Assembly: GCA_030613605.1 (NCBI GenBank)
Contig: JAUWLO010000012.1
Span: 1 to 18,734, forward strand
Length of the DNA stretch: 18,734 nt
Direction of reading: 5' to 3'
From: Gammaproteobacteria bacterium
Lineage (GTDB): Bacteria; Pseudomonadota; Gammaproteobacteria; SZUA-152
Position 1 is the stretch's first letter; each line of letters starts with the position of its first letter. The notes beneath the pieces were generated by a model. The model searched no databases. It was not told where the DNA came from and worked only from the letters and a program-made list of their open reading frames with translations. The translations under genes were made by a program, and so were the position numbers. This document shows, one piece after another, positions 1 to 7,189 of the stretch.

Positions 1-1
1 G

Positions 2-25
2 TGTCCCGCGACCGCTTTTGGGACA
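2..25 (+). promoter_or_regulatory. Inverted repeat masking the rpsM ribosome binding site
   Basis: TGTCCC (2-7) and GGGACA (20-25) are perfect complements across a 12-nt loop. The second arm contains GGGA, the only Shine-Dalgarno-like sequence ahead of the rpsM ATG at 33. In E. coli, S4 represses the alpha operon by binding a structured rpsM leader. This hairpin could be part of an equivalent structure, but the window cuts the leader off, so its full fold cannot be judged. Confidence 0.4.
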
Positions 26-32
26 GTGTTGA

Positions 33-389
33 ATGGCACGTATAGCAGGCAGCAATATACCGGTGCAAAACCATACGGTTATCGGGCGGAGGGCTATGTA
101 TGGCATAGGCGATAGCCATGCTAAGGCTATTTGCGCGGCAACGAATGTAAAGCCTGACAGCAAGATCAAGGATCTGACTGAACAGGAACTGGAATCTCTT
201 CGCTCAGAAGTGGCGAAATACACCATAGAAGGTGATTTGCGTCGTGAAGTATCCATGAATATCAAGCGTTTGATGGACCTGGGCTGTTACCGTGGTATCC
301 GTCATCGTCGCGGTTTACCCGTGCGTGGGCAGCGGACGCGTACTAATGCACGCACCCGTAAGGGACCACGTCGCATGGTTACTAGATAA
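33..389 (+). CDS. rpsM: 30S ribosomal protein S13
   Basis: S13 sits in the head of the small subunit and contacts the P-site tRNA and the 50S subunit. The 118-residue product has the usual length and the family hallmarks: an N-terminal MARIAG-NIP segment, a YGIG helix-two-turn-helix region, and a basic C-terminal tail with the GIRHRRGLPVRGQRT and NARTRKGP motifs. Residues 10-30 (VQNHTVIGRRAMYGIGDSHA) depart from the usual version (roughly KHxVIALTxIYGIGxxxA) but keep the fold residues. It is the first gene of the alpha operon, followed by rpsK, rpsD, rpoA and rplQ. The only Shine-Dalgarno-like bases before the start (GGGA, 20-23) lie inside an inverted repeat. In E. coli this leader is the S4 translational control site, so a similar role is plausible. 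The upstream genes are outside the window. Confidence 0.97.
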   Translation: MARIAGSNIPVQNHTVIGRRAMYGIGDSHAKAICAATNVKPDSKIKDLTEQELESLRSEVAKYTIEGDLRREVSMNIKRLMDLGCYRGIRHRRGLPVRGQRTRTNARTRKGPRRMVTR

Positions 390-455
390 CAGATTTCGCT
401 CTTATTACAGACGTTATTTTTATTAAATTTTTAAGATAAATACAGGTTAATTAGA

Positions 456-839
456 ATGGCAAGTCCACGCACTCGCAAAAAGGTCAAAAAGAACGTTGTA
501 GATGGGATTGCTCATATCCACGCATCTTTTAATAACACCATTGTTACCATTACAGATCGTCAGGGTAATGCCCTTGCATGGGCAACCGCAGGCGGTTCCG
601 GTTTCCGTGGATCACGAAAGAGCACACCTTTTGCCGCCCAGGTTGCTGCTGAACGGGTAGCTGCTGTTGTAAAAGATATGGGTATGAAAAATGTTGAAGT
701 TTGCGTTAATGGCCCAGGTCCTGGTCGTGAATCAGCGATTCGTGCCCTGAATGCCAATGGTTTTGTTATTACCAGTATTACCGACGTGACGCCGATTCCT
801 CACAATGGTTGTCGTCCACCAAAACGTCGTCGCGTTTAA
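456..839 (+). CDS. rpsK: 30S ribosomal protein S11
   Basis: S11 lies on the platform of the 30S subunit near the 3' end of 16S rRNA and helps form the mRNA exit path. The 127-residue product contains the family core GIAHIHASFNNTIVTITDRQGNALAWATAGGSGFRGSRKSTPFAAQ in order, the GPGPGRE motif at about residue 88, and the invariant C-terminal DVTPIPHNGCRPPKRRRV. Its length is within two residues of the E. coli protein. It follows rpsM after an AT-rich 66-bp spacer that shows no terminator, so it should be cotranscribed. The middle section (RVAAVVKDMGMKNVEVCVNG) is more divergent than the flanks but carries no frameshift. Confidence 0.97.
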   Translation: MASPRTRKKVKKNVVDGIAHIHASFNNTIVTITDRQGNALAWATAGGSGFRGSRKSTPFAAQVAAERVAAVVKDMGMKNVEVCVNGPGPGRESAIRALNANGFVITSITDVTPIPHNGCRPPKRRRV

Positions 840-860
840 TGTTTCGCAGGCAAGTATTTC

Positions 861-902
861 GTACACAAATATTTAGTACACAAATATTTAGTACACATTT
901 TA
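861..902 (+). repeat. 15-bp tandem repeat in the rpsK-rpsD spacer
   Basis: The unit GTACACAAATATTTA occurs twice exactly (861-875 and 876-890) and is followed by a shortened third copy (GTACACATTTTA, 891-902). GTACATTA at 903-910 and CAAGTATTTC at 851-860 look like further decayed copies. The array fills most of the 97-bp gap between two otherwise tightly organised ribosomal protein genes. No hairpin, promoter or reading frame explains it. Confidence 0.85.
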
Positions 903-936
903 GTACATTAAAGAATAGAGATTTCGGAGTTTAAGA

Positions 937-1563
937 ATGGCTATATACCTAGGCCCTAAGTGTCGCCAATGTCGCCGAGAAGGCGCCAAGTTATTTCTAA
1001 AAGGCGAAAAATGTTATAGCGGAAAATGTGCGATGGAAAACCGTGCATTCCCTCCTGGTCAGCATGGTCAGCGACGGACCCGGACGACAGATTATGCTAC
1101 TCAGCTGCGCGAGAAACAGAAAGTTCGTCGTATATACGGTGTGTTAGAAAAACAATTCCGTCTGTATTACAAAGCTGCTGATAGTCAAAAAGGGGCAACG
1201 GGCGAAAACCTGTTACAGGCACTGGAGTCTCGGCTGGATAATGTGGTATTTCGCATGGGCTTTGCGGCCTCACGTCGTGAAGCGCGTCAGCTGGTTCGTC
1301 ATAAGGCGATCAGTGTTAACGGTACCATCGTGACTATTCCGTCTTATCAGGTTAACCCAGCCGATGTGGTGGCTGTATTAGAAGCCAGCCGCAAGCAATT
1401 ACGTATTCAGTCAGCACTGGATATGGCGAGTCAGCGTGGTTTTGCTGACTGGGTAGATGTAGATACCAAAAAGTTTTCAGGTGTTTATAAGGCACGCCCG
1501 GAGCGTAGTGAAATGCCATCGGATATTAACGAACATTTAATTGTTGAGTTGTACTCCAAGTAA
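937..1563 (+). CDS. rpsD: 30S ribosomal protein S4, zinc-type (four-cysteine)
   Basis: S4 binds 16S rRNA early in 30S assembly. In enterobacteria it also represses the alpha operon translationally. The 208-residue product has the N-terminal S4 domain, the motif YATQLREKQKVRRIYGVLEKQF, an S4 RNA-binding domain (about 98-160, LESRLDNVVFRMGFAASRREARQLVRHKAISVNG) and the invariant ending DINEHLIVELYSK. The N-terminus carries Cys9, Cys12, Cys26 and Cys31, the spacing of the zinc-binding knuckle seen in Thermus and Bacillus S4. E. coli S4 has lost this knuckle. The rest of the protein is clearly gamma-like. It lies between rpsK and rpoA, as expected. A good candidate for zinc-dependent folding. Confidence 0.97.
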   Translation: MAIYLGPKCRQCRREGAKLFLKGEKCYSGKCAMENRAFPPGQHGQRRTRTTDYATQLREKQKVRRIYGVLEKQFRLYYKAADSQKGATGENLLQALESRLDNVVFRMGFAASRREARQLVRHKAISVNGTIVTIPSYQVNPADVVAVLEASRKQLRIQSALDMASQRGFADWVDVDTKKFSGVYKARPERSEMPSDINEHLIVELYSK

Positions 1564-1656
1564 CTTTTTTAGCAGTTTTTTTTAGTAAAACGGGCAACTG
1601 TTTTTGAAACGGATTATTTGAGCAGACTAATTGCTTAAAGCAAGAGAGGAAGATCC

Positions 1657-2658
1657 ATGCAAGGTTTAATATCTGAATTTTTGAAGCCTAGTATCGTTAA
1701 CGTGCAGGTATTCAATGAGCGTCACGCCGAGGTTACTTTAGAACCTCTGGAGCGCGGATTTGGCCATACACTTGGCAATGCCCTGCGTCGCATCCTCTTG
1801 TCTTCCATGACAGGTTGTGCGGTCACTGAAGTTGAGATCGAAGGTGTATTACACGAATACAGCAGCATTGAAGGCGTTCAGGAAGACGTTATTGATATCC
1901 TGTTAAACCTTAAAGGTTTGTCATTTCTGATGCACACGCGGGATGAAGTTGTGCTGACTCTTGAAAAGAAAGGCGAAGGTCCTGTTACAGCAGCTGATAT
2001 CAAACTTGATCATGATGTGGAAATTGTTAACCCTGATCATGTGATCGCAAACCTGACGAAAAAAGGCTCTCTAAAGATGACACTGAAAGTGTTGTCTGGT
2101 CGTGGATATGATGCATCAAATACACGTGAAACTGATGGCGTGGATCGAGCAATTGGTAAGCTCCAGCTTGATGCTTCGTTTAGTCCTGTATCACGCGTTG
2201 CTTACACGGTTGAAAGCGCCCGTGTTGAGAAACGTACCAACCTGGATAAGTTGATTATTAATCTAGAAACAGACGGTTCGCTAGACCCTGAACAGGCTAT
2301 TCGCACGGCGGCCACCATACTTCAGGATCAGCTATCCACTTTTGTTGATCTGCAGAGTCGCGAAGAAACGGCTGCCCAGTCTGATGAGCCAGAGGTTGAT
2401 CCAATTCTGTTGCGCCCGGTAGATGATCTGGAATTGACCGTGCGTTCAGCAAACTGTCTGAAAGCAGAACAAATTTATTATATTGGTGATTTGATTCAAT
2501 GCACCGAGGTTGAGTTGTTGAAGACACCTAACCTGGGTAAAAAATCACTGACTGAGATCAAAAGCGTGTTGGCAACCAAAGGTCTTTCTTTGGGGATGCG
2601 TCTTGAAAATTGGCCGGCTGCCAGTTTACAAGAACAACGCGACGCGACATTAGCGTAA
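1657..2658 (+). CDS. rpoA: DNA-directed RNA polymerase subunit alpha
   Basis: The alpha subunit forms the dimer that nucleates RNA polymerase assembly, and its C-terminal domain contacts UP elements and activators. The 333-residue length is within a few residues of other gammaproteobacterial alpha subunits. The N-terminal domain (about 1-235) contains RGFGHTLGNALRRILLSS and the loop HEYSSIEGVQEDVIDILLNLK. A linker rich in acidic residues precedes the C-terminal domain (about 250-325) with VRSANCLKAEQIYYIGDLIQ and TPNLGKKSLTEIK, which includes the DNA-contact Arg-Ser-Ala-Asn-Cys segment. A clear Shine-Dalgarno (GAGAGGAAG) precedes the ATG. It follows rpsD after a T-rich 93-bp spacer in which I see no convincing terminator. 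Confidence 0.98.
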   Translation: MQGLISEFLKPSIVNVQVFNERHAEVTLEPLERGFGHTLGNALRRILLSSMTGCAVTEVEIEGVLHEYSSIEGVQEDVIDILLNLKGLSFLMHTRDEVVLTLEKKGEGPVTAADIKLDHDVEIVNPDHVIANLTKKGSLKMTLKVLSGRGYDASNTRETDGVDRAIGKLQLDASFSPVSRVAYTVESARVEKRTNLDKLIINLETDGSLDPEQAIRTAATILQDQLSTFVDLQSREETAAQSDEPEVDPILLRPVDDLELTVRSANCLKAEQIYYIGDLIQCTEVELLKTPNLGKKSLTEIKSVLATKGLSLGMRLENWPAASLQEQRDATLA

Positions 2659-2723
2659 ATAACGGTTTGTTGCGTTTATTCGTTTCAAGAATAATTAAGA
2701 AAGATTAGTTAAAGGAAAGTTCC

Positions 2724-3140
2724 ATGCGTCATCGTCAATCTGGTCGCCAACTCAATCGAAACAGCAGTCATCGTAAGGCTATGTTTCGCAATATGGCCGC
2801 TTCGCTGTTTAATCATGAAGTTATCAGAACTACCGTGCCGAAGGCGAAAGAGTTGCGCCGTGTGATCGAGCCATTAATCACTCGCGCTAAAACTGACTCT
2901 GTAGCCAATCGTCGGGTTGTTTTTGACCGCATTCGTGATCGTGACATGGTAACCAAACTGTTTACTGAACTGGGTCCTCGTTATCAGGATCGTCCTGGTG
3001 GTTACATGCGCATACTGAAGTGTGGTTTTCGTACCGGTGACAATGCGCCAATGGCTATTGTCGAACTGGTAGATCGTCCTGTTGTTGAGGGCGCCGAGGA
3101 AGGAAAAGCCGAGTCAACAGAGGCCGCCGCTGAAAAATAA
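2724..3140 (+). CDS. rplQ: 50S ribosomal protein L17
   Basis: L17 binds 23S rRNA near the exit tunnel. The 138-residue product has the family N-terminus MRHRQSGRQLNRNSSHRKAMFRNMAASLFNHE, the segment TTVPKAKELRRVIEPLIT, and GGYMRILKCGFRTGDNAPMAIVELVD. An acidic, alanine-rich tail of roughly 15 residues (GAEEGKAESTEAAAEK) extends beyond the core. Such tails vary among species. The Shine-Dalgarno AAAGGAAAG precedes the ATG at 2724. This is the last gene of the alpha operon, with a strong terminator 22 bp after its stop codon. Confidence 0.97.
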   Translation: MRHRQSGRQLNRNSSHRKAMFRNMAASLFNHEVIRTTVPKAKELRRVIEPLITRAKTDSVANRRVVFDRIRDRDMVTKLFTELGPRYQDRPGGYMRILKCGFRTGDNAPMAIVELVDRPVVEGAEEGKAESTEAAAEK

Positions 3141-3161
3141 CTCTGGGATATGATTAATTCT

Positions 3162-3190
3162 ACAAAAGCCGGGCATTGCCCGGCTTTTGT
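3162..3190 (+). terminator. Intrinsic terminator of the alpha operon
   Basis: A perfect 13-bp inverted repeat: arms ACAAAAGCCGGGC (3162-3174) and GCCCGGCTTTTGT (3178-3190) around the loop ATT. The GC core followed by CTTTTG and preceded by CAAAAG can work in both directions. It lies just after rplQ, where the operon is expected to end. Confidence 0.92.
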
Positions 3191-3352
3191 GTGTGGTACT
3201 GGTGAGTAATTCATGACTTGATTCATCATGATACGCCTATAGAAAAGTTCAATCATAAAACCCAGTAGTTTACTCGTGATAATAGTATTAGAATCAACTG
3301 ATATTTGGATTGATCATTTAATCATCGTTTCACAGCCCGAGGGATATTAAAG

Positions 3353-4615
3353 ATGATATTCGAAAGCTTTATTGACGCTCAATCGACGTTTTTGTGGAGT
3401 ACTTTCGCTATTGCTGTCGTGCTTGGGGCTGTAGTAAATAAAACCAATTTTTGCACCATGGGTGCTGTCTCTGACTGGGTGAATATTGGTGATCTGGGCC
3501 GGATTCGTGCCTGGATGCTTGCAATGGCCATAGCCATGCTGGGTGTGGTTATCATGGAAAGCATGAGCATGGTTGACCCTGGCAGCGCATTTCCTCCCTA
3601 TCGTATGGGCAACCTGATCTGGGCAGAAAATATCCTGGGCGGGCTTATATTCGGCATTGGCATGACCCTCGCTAGTGGCTGCGGCAACAAAGCTTTGATT
3701 CGTATCGGCGGTGGTAATATTAAATCCATCATGGTTCTGCTGATTATTGGTGTGATAGCGTATTTTATGGTGAACCCGTTTCCAGATTCCGATAAGACGC
3801 TCTTTACAGTGCTGTTTTATGAATGGATTCGTCCGTTAGCAATTGATCTTGGATCGGCGCAGGACATCGGTACCCTCATTAGTGAAGAAAATGCCGTAAC
3901 GGTGCGCTTGATAGTCGGCTCATTGCTAGCCATGGCTGCGCTGGTCTTTATCTTTAAATCAGCTGATTTCCGCGGCAGTTTTGATAACGTACTCGGTGGA
4001 GCAGTGGTTGGTTTAGTGGTTCTTGGTGGCTGGTATTTAAGCAGTAATGTAAATATTAACGTCGAAGATGAGCCCTATACTATGTCCAGCTATTACGAAG
4101 AATGGGACAGGGTTTCCGACAGTGATGAAGGTAAACCTGCTGAGGGACGGCCGCTGAGTCCGCAATCGTTTACTTTTATTAATCCCATGGGACAGACGAT
4201 GGGATACATTGCGTCAAAATTTGACCGCAGTTTGGTGACGTTTGGAATCATGGCGCTATTGGGTGTCATTGTAGGGTCATTCCTCTGGTCCCTGTTGACC
4301 AGGAGCTTCCGTATCGAGTGGTTTGCTTCCGGGCAGGACTTTGTTAATCACTTCATTGGCGCGGTTCTGATGGGTTTTGGTGGTGTGTTGGCGCTAGGTT
4401 GTACCATCGGTCAGGGTATAACGGGGGTGTCGACCCTTGCCGTTGGCTCATTCCTTGCCCTGGTTTCCATAGTTTTTGGCTGCGCGATTACCATGAAAAT
4501 TCAATATTACAAACTGGTGTATGAGGAAGAAGCAAGTTTTATTAAGGCACTGGTGGCTGGGCTGGCCGATATGAAATTGTTACCCAATAGTCTGCGCAAA
4601 CTGGATGCCGTTTAA
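3353..4615 (+). CDS. YeeE/YedE family sulfur-compound permease (TsuA-like)
   Basis: A polytopic inner-membrane protein of 420 residues, predicted to import thiosulfate or a related sulfur species, as TsuA and E. coli YeeE do. The duplicated DUF395 pattern is visible. In the first half, NFCTMGAVSDW (Cys34) and MTLASGCGNKALIR (Cys110). In the second half, MGFGGVLALGCTIGQGITG (Cys350) and FGCAI (Cys377). These cysteines correspond to the substrate-relay cysteines of the family. A hydrophilic stretch of about 55 residues (roughly 230-285, ending in a FINPMGQTMGY motif) separates the halves. GAGGGAT precedes the ATG as Shine-Dalgarno. No TusA-like or other sulfurtransferase gene lies beside it, so its partner, if any, is elsewhere. 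The family assignment is firm. The exact substrate is inferred. Confidence 0.88.
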   Translation: MIFESFIDAQSTFLWSTFAIAVVLGAVVNKTNFCTMGAVSDWVNIGDLGRIRAWMLAMAIAMLGVVIMESMSMVDPGSAFPPYRMGNLIWAENILGGLIFGIGMTLASGCGNKALIRIGGGNIKSIMVLLIIGVIAYFMVNPFPDSDKTLFTVLFYEWIRPLAIDLGSAQDIGTLISEENAVTVRLIVGSLLAMAALVFIFKSADFRGSFDNVLGGAVVGLVVLGGWYLSSNVNINVEDEPYTMSSYYEEWDRVSDSDEGKPAEGRPLSPQSFTFINPMGQTMGYIASKFDRSLVTFGIMALLGVIVGSFLWSLLTRSFRIEWFASGQDFVNHFIGAVLMGFGGVLALGCTIGQGITGVSTLAVGSFLALVSIVFGCAITMKIQYYKLVYEEEASFIKALVAGLADMKLLPNSLRKLDAV

Positions 4616-4649
4616 AGCATACTGAGCAATTGCTTCAGAACGTGCCGGT

Positions 4650-4670
4650 CAGGAGCTCCAACAGCTTCTG
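4650..4670 (+). terminator. Possible weak terminator after the YeeE-like gene
   Basis: CAGGAGCT (4650-4657) can pair with AGCTTCTG (4663-4670) with one G-U pair and a 5-nt loop, starting 35 bp past the permease stop codon. The bases after it (ATTTGGCATTGTT) are only moderately T-rich. A smaller hairpin, CTGAGC/GCTTCAG, lies at 4622-4638. Either could end the permease transcript. Neither is convincing alone. Confidence 0.3.
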
Positions 4671-4689
4671 ATTTGGCATTGTTCTGATC

Positions 4690-4717
4690 TTGTTATTCCC
4701 CGTCATTTCTGTATGAT
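4690..4717 (+). promoter_or_regulatory. Candidate sigma70 promoter upstream of tRNA-Lys
   Basis: TTGTTA (4690-4695) and TATGAT (4712-4717) are separated by 16 bp. They match the -35 and -10 consensus at four and five of six positions. Transcription would begin near 4724, just before the tRNA-like bases at 4731, and would read through the hairpin at 4766-4794 into tRNA-Lys. No better promoter is visible closer to the tRNA. Confidence 0.4.
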
Positions 4718-4730
4718 TTGCTTTCCTTTT

Positions 4731-4744
4731 TTGGGCCGTTAGCT
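4731..4744 (+). repeat. 14-bp direct copy of the tRNA-Lys 5' end
   Basis: TTGGGCCGTTAGCT at 4731-4744 is repeated exactly at 4848-4861, where it covers two bases of upstream flank and the first twelve bases of tRNA-Lys. Similarity stops abruptly after GCT. The following bases do not form a D arm, anticodon arm or T arm, so this is not a second tRNA gene. It may be a remnant of a tRNA duplication or of a recombination event at the tRNA 5' end. Confidence 0.7.
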
Positions 4745-4765
4745 TTAGTACATGGAAGTACTTAT

Positions 4766-4794
4766 GTCGCGAGAGGACAGGAGTCCGAAGCGAC
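4766..4794 (+). other. Nested hairpin in the tRNA-Lys leader
   Basis: GTCGC (4766-4770) pairs with GCGAC (4790-4794), and inside it GGAC (4775-4778) pairs with GTCC (4783-4786) around an AGGA loop. Small internal loops (GAGA and GAA) separate the two stems. No T run follows, so it is not an obvious terminator. It could be a processing signal or part of a small RNA located between the candidate promoter and tRNA-Lys. Confidence 0.4.
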
Positions 4795-4849
4795 CAGTTG
4801 GCGGTGTTTGAATTAATAGCCATGGATGGCAAGTAGAAGTTTTCACATT

Positions 4850-4925
4850 GGGCCGTTAGCTCAGTTGGTAGAGCACCGGACTTTTAATCCGATGGTCCCG
4901 CGTTCGAATCGCGGACGGCCCACCA
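4850..4925 (+). tRNA. tRNA-Lys (anticodon UUU)
   Basis: A complete 76-nt tRNA with encoded CCA. Acceptor GGGCCGT (4850-4856) pairs with ACGGCCC (4915-4921), the discriminator is A4922, and CCA follows at 4923-4925. The D stem is GCTC/GAGC (4859-4862 and 4871-4874). The anticodon loop CTTTTAA (4881-4887) has TTT at 4883-4885. The T stem CCGCG/CGCGG encloses TTCGAAT. The first anticodon-stem pair is a C-A mismatch (4876 and 4892), and the other four pairs are good. It closely resembles E. coli tRNA-Lys. A short T run (ATTTTT) follows directly. prfC begins 102 bp downstream. Confidence 0.97.
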
Positions 4926-5027
4926 TTTTTCTTCAGCATTCTCCGCCAGCAGGTTGGCCAGGTTGCTTGTCCAGGTCTGACTGATGTCAGTTGGTTGTTC
5001 GAAAGAAACTTATCAAGAGCTTCACTT

Positions 5028-6608
5028 ATGTCCGAGCTACAGCACGAAGTTGAACGCCGTCGGGCATTTGCCATTATTTCTCACCCCGATGCAGGTAAAA
5101 CCACGCTGACTGAAAAGCTCCTGCTGTTCGGGCGCGCCATACAGTTGGCGGGCACGGTGAAAGGCCGCAAGGCTGCACGTCATGCAACATCAGACTGGAT
5201 GGCTCTGGAACAGCAGCGCGGCATCTCGATAACCACCTCCATTATGCAGTTCCCTTATCGGGACAAAATCATCAACTTGCTGGACACGCCAGGCCATGAA
5301 GATTTTTCCGAAGACACCTACCGTACCCTGACGGCGGCGGACTCGGCGTTAATGGTGATTGACTGTGCCAAAGGTGTAGAGCAACGCACCGTTAAACTCA
5401 TGGAAGTGTGCCGGTTACGTGACACACCCATTATTACTTTCATCAACAAGCTTGATCGTGAAGGGCGTGATCCTCTGGAATTGCTTGATGAAGTAGAAGA
5501 CGTGCTAAAAATTAAATGTGCCCCCATGACATGGCCGATTGGAATGGGTAAACGTTTCAAAGGTGTATTTGATCTGTACACCGATAAAATTCATCTGTTT
5601 AGTTCTACCCATGGCGGTAAAATTCAGGAAGGTGAAGTTGTAGAAGGTCTTGATAACCCCAGGCTTGAAGAATTGTTTGGGTCTATGGTTGAAGAGTTGC
5701 GTGAAGAAGTTGAGCTGGTGCGTGGTGCCAGCCACAAATTTGATATTGATGAGTTTTTGGCTGGCCGACTAACGCCGGTTTACTTTGGCTCCGCTATTAA
5801 TAATTTTGGTGTGCGCGAGCTGTTGGATGCGTTAGTGGAGTTTGCGCCAGTACCCCCTGCACGAGAAACTTTGACAAGAACCGTAGAACCGAATGAGGAA
5901 AAATTTACCGGTTTTGTATTCAAGATTCAGGCAAATATGGATCCATCACACCGTGACCGTATCGCCTTCCTGCGTATCTGCTCAGGTAAATACACCAAAG
6001 GCATGAAGGTACGCCACGTGCGCATTGGTCGTGACGTGAAGATCCCAACGGCTATTACATTTATGGCCTCTGATCGGGAGCATGTGGAAGACGCTTATTC
6101 AGGCGATATTATCGGACTGCATAATCATGGCACCATCCAGATTGGCGATACTTTTACTCAGGGTGAAGAGCTTAAATTTATCGGTATTCCACATTTTGCA
6201 CCAGAATTATTTCGGCGAGCGCGCTTACGTGATCCGTTGCGCATGAAGGCATTACAGAAAGGTTTGCAGGAGTTGTGTGAAGAAGGTGCTTCGCAATTAT
6301 TTCGTCCCATGAATAATAATGATCTCATCGTTGGTGCTGTCGGAGTGCTGCAGTTTGATGTGGTGGTATACCGTTTGAAACATGAATATAACGTGGAATG
6401 TACGTTCGAGAACGTCAATGTGGCGACGGCACGTTGGGTGGAGTGCGATGATGATAAAAAACTGGATGAGTTTAAAAGAAAGGCCAATGATAATCTGGCG
6501 CTCGATGGTGATGGCAACCTTACCTATATTGCACCAACCAGAATTAATCTTGATTTAATGATTGAGCGGTGGCCTGAGATTGAATTCCGTGCAACGCGAG
6601 AGCATTAA
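5028..6608 (+). CDS. prfC: Peptide chain release factor 3 (RF3 GTPase)
   Basis: RF3 is a translational GTPase that recycles RF1/RF2 after peptide release. From the ATG at 5028 the product is 526 residues, matching the usual length of about 527-529. Its N-terminus MSELQHEVERRRAFAIISHPDAGKTTLTEK aligns with known RF3 proteins. A TTG at 4995 would add 11 residues and seems less likely. AAGAG at 5014 is a reasonable Shine-Dalgarno. GTPase motifs are G1 HPDAGKTT, G2 around RGISITTS, G3 DTPGHEDF and G4 NKLD. Domain 2 (FTGFVFKIQANMDPSHRDR) and the C-terminal domain (NNDLIVGAVGVLQFDVVVYRLKHEYNVE, VNVATARWVE) follow. It is close behind tRNA-Lys and converges on the DUF1566 genes with only 29 bp between stop codons. 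Confidence 0.97.
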   Translation: MSELQHEVERRRAFAIISHPDAGKTTLTEKLLLFGRAIQLAGTVKGRKAARHATSDWMALEQQRGISITTSIMQFPYRDKIINLLDTPGHEDFSEDTYRTLTAADSALMVIDCAKGVEQRTVKLMEVCRLRDTPIITFINKLDREGRDPLELLDEVEDVLKIKCAPMTWPIGMGKRFKGVFDLYTDKIHLFSSTHGGKIQEGEVVEGLDNPRLEELFGSMVEELREEVELVRGASHKFDIDEFLAGRLTPVYFGSAINNFGVRELLDALVEFAPVPPARETLTRTVEPNEEKFTGFVFKIQANMDPSHRDRIAFLRICSGKYTKGMKVRHVRIGRDVKIPTAITFMASDREHVEDAYSGDIIGLHNHGTIQIGDTFTQGEELKFIGIPHFAPELFRRARLRDPLRMKALQKGLQELCEEGASQLFRPMNNNDLIVGAVGVLQFDVVVYRLKHEYNVECTFENVNVATARWVECDDDKKLDEFKRKANDNLALDGDGNLTYIAPTRINLDLMIERWPEIEFRATREH

Positions 6609-6637
6609 TTCTTTATATTTAGGTATGGCGAACCAGA

Positions 6638-7153
6638 TTATTTTGGGCTCCGAACCAGCCGCGCCAATGCAGTGTAGTCACCTCTCTCAGGAATGGTTTC
6701 ACCAAGAATAAATTGAACTTGCCAGAAGCTGCCATCCTTGTTGGCAAACCGGGTTGCTGTCCAGAATGCTGATGCGGGTGTTGCAGGGAAAATGGATAGA
6801 TTTATTGCCGGCTGGGCACATTGTAATTCAACCAGCTCACTTAGTTCCTTGAGTTCAGGGAGACGCCATTTATTTTTATTCGCGGGTTTGTCTGTTGTGG
6901 TCGCAACCAGTGAGGCGATACTCCACAGCAATGGTTGCGCATCGCCGGTACATGTTCCTGCTTCCCATTCCTGGCCAACACTGCAGCGTGACCATTCCAG
7001 CCCCGTTTTTTTGTCAGTCACACTGCCATCGCCATTATCCTGATAGCGTTCATCGGGCGAGGTAGCTTTGATCTTTGAGTTACAGACCTGTGCCAGTAAT
7101 GGGCTGGACATGAAGCAGCTGAATAAAATCGTTGTAATGACGAACAGTTTCAA
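6638..7153 (-). CDS. Exported DUF1566 (Lcl_C-like) domain protein
   Basis: A 171-residue secreted or periplasmic protein of unknown function. The N-terminus MKLFVITTILFSCFMSSPLLAQ is a Sec signal peptide with probable cleavage after LLA. The mature part shows the DUF1566/Lcl_C pattern: RYQDNGDGSVTDKKTGLEWSRC, then KWRLPELKELSELVE, FWTATRF and a closing LVRS. The domain is named after the C-terminus of the Legionella collagen-like adhesin and occurs in many extracellular proteins. Translation probably starts at TTG (7153), supported by a strong AAGGGG six bases upstream. It lies 36 bp after the stop of the second DUF1566 gene in the same direction, so the two are probably cotranscribed. Being beside a type II secretion block, it may be a secreted substrate (inference). 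Confidence 0.8.
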   Translation of the reverse strand: MKLFVITTILFSCFMSSPLLAQVCNSKIKATSPDERYQDNGDGSVTDKKTGLEWSRCSVGQEWEAGTCTGDAQPLLWSIASLVATTTDKPANKNKWRLPELKELSELVELQCAQPAINLSIFPATPASAFWTATRFANKDGSFWQVQFILGETIPERGDYTALARLVRSPK

Positions 7154-7189
7154 ACGATACCCCTTGTTCTCAACGTTAATTAGTGTGAG

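Noticed and set aside
1575..1607. Possible hairpin with T runs between rpsD and rpoA
   Set aside because: The pairing is short and AT-only (AAAAC/GTTTT, CAGTT/AACTG). An internal terminator before rpoA would be unexpected and the stem is too weak.
4733..4830. Degenerate second tRNA-Lys gene
   Set aside because: Only the first 12 bases match. No D arm, anticodon loop, T arm or matching acceptor 3' strand follows.
4635..4832. 65-codon - strand frame in the spacer before tRNA-Lys
   Set aside because: No Shine-Dalgarno and no domain, and the region is better explained by a promoter, a repeat and a hairpin.
4995..5027. Upstream TTG start for prfC
   Set aside because: It would add 11 residues not typical of RF3, whereas the ATG at 5028 gives the normal length and N-terminus with a reasonable Shine-Dalgarno.
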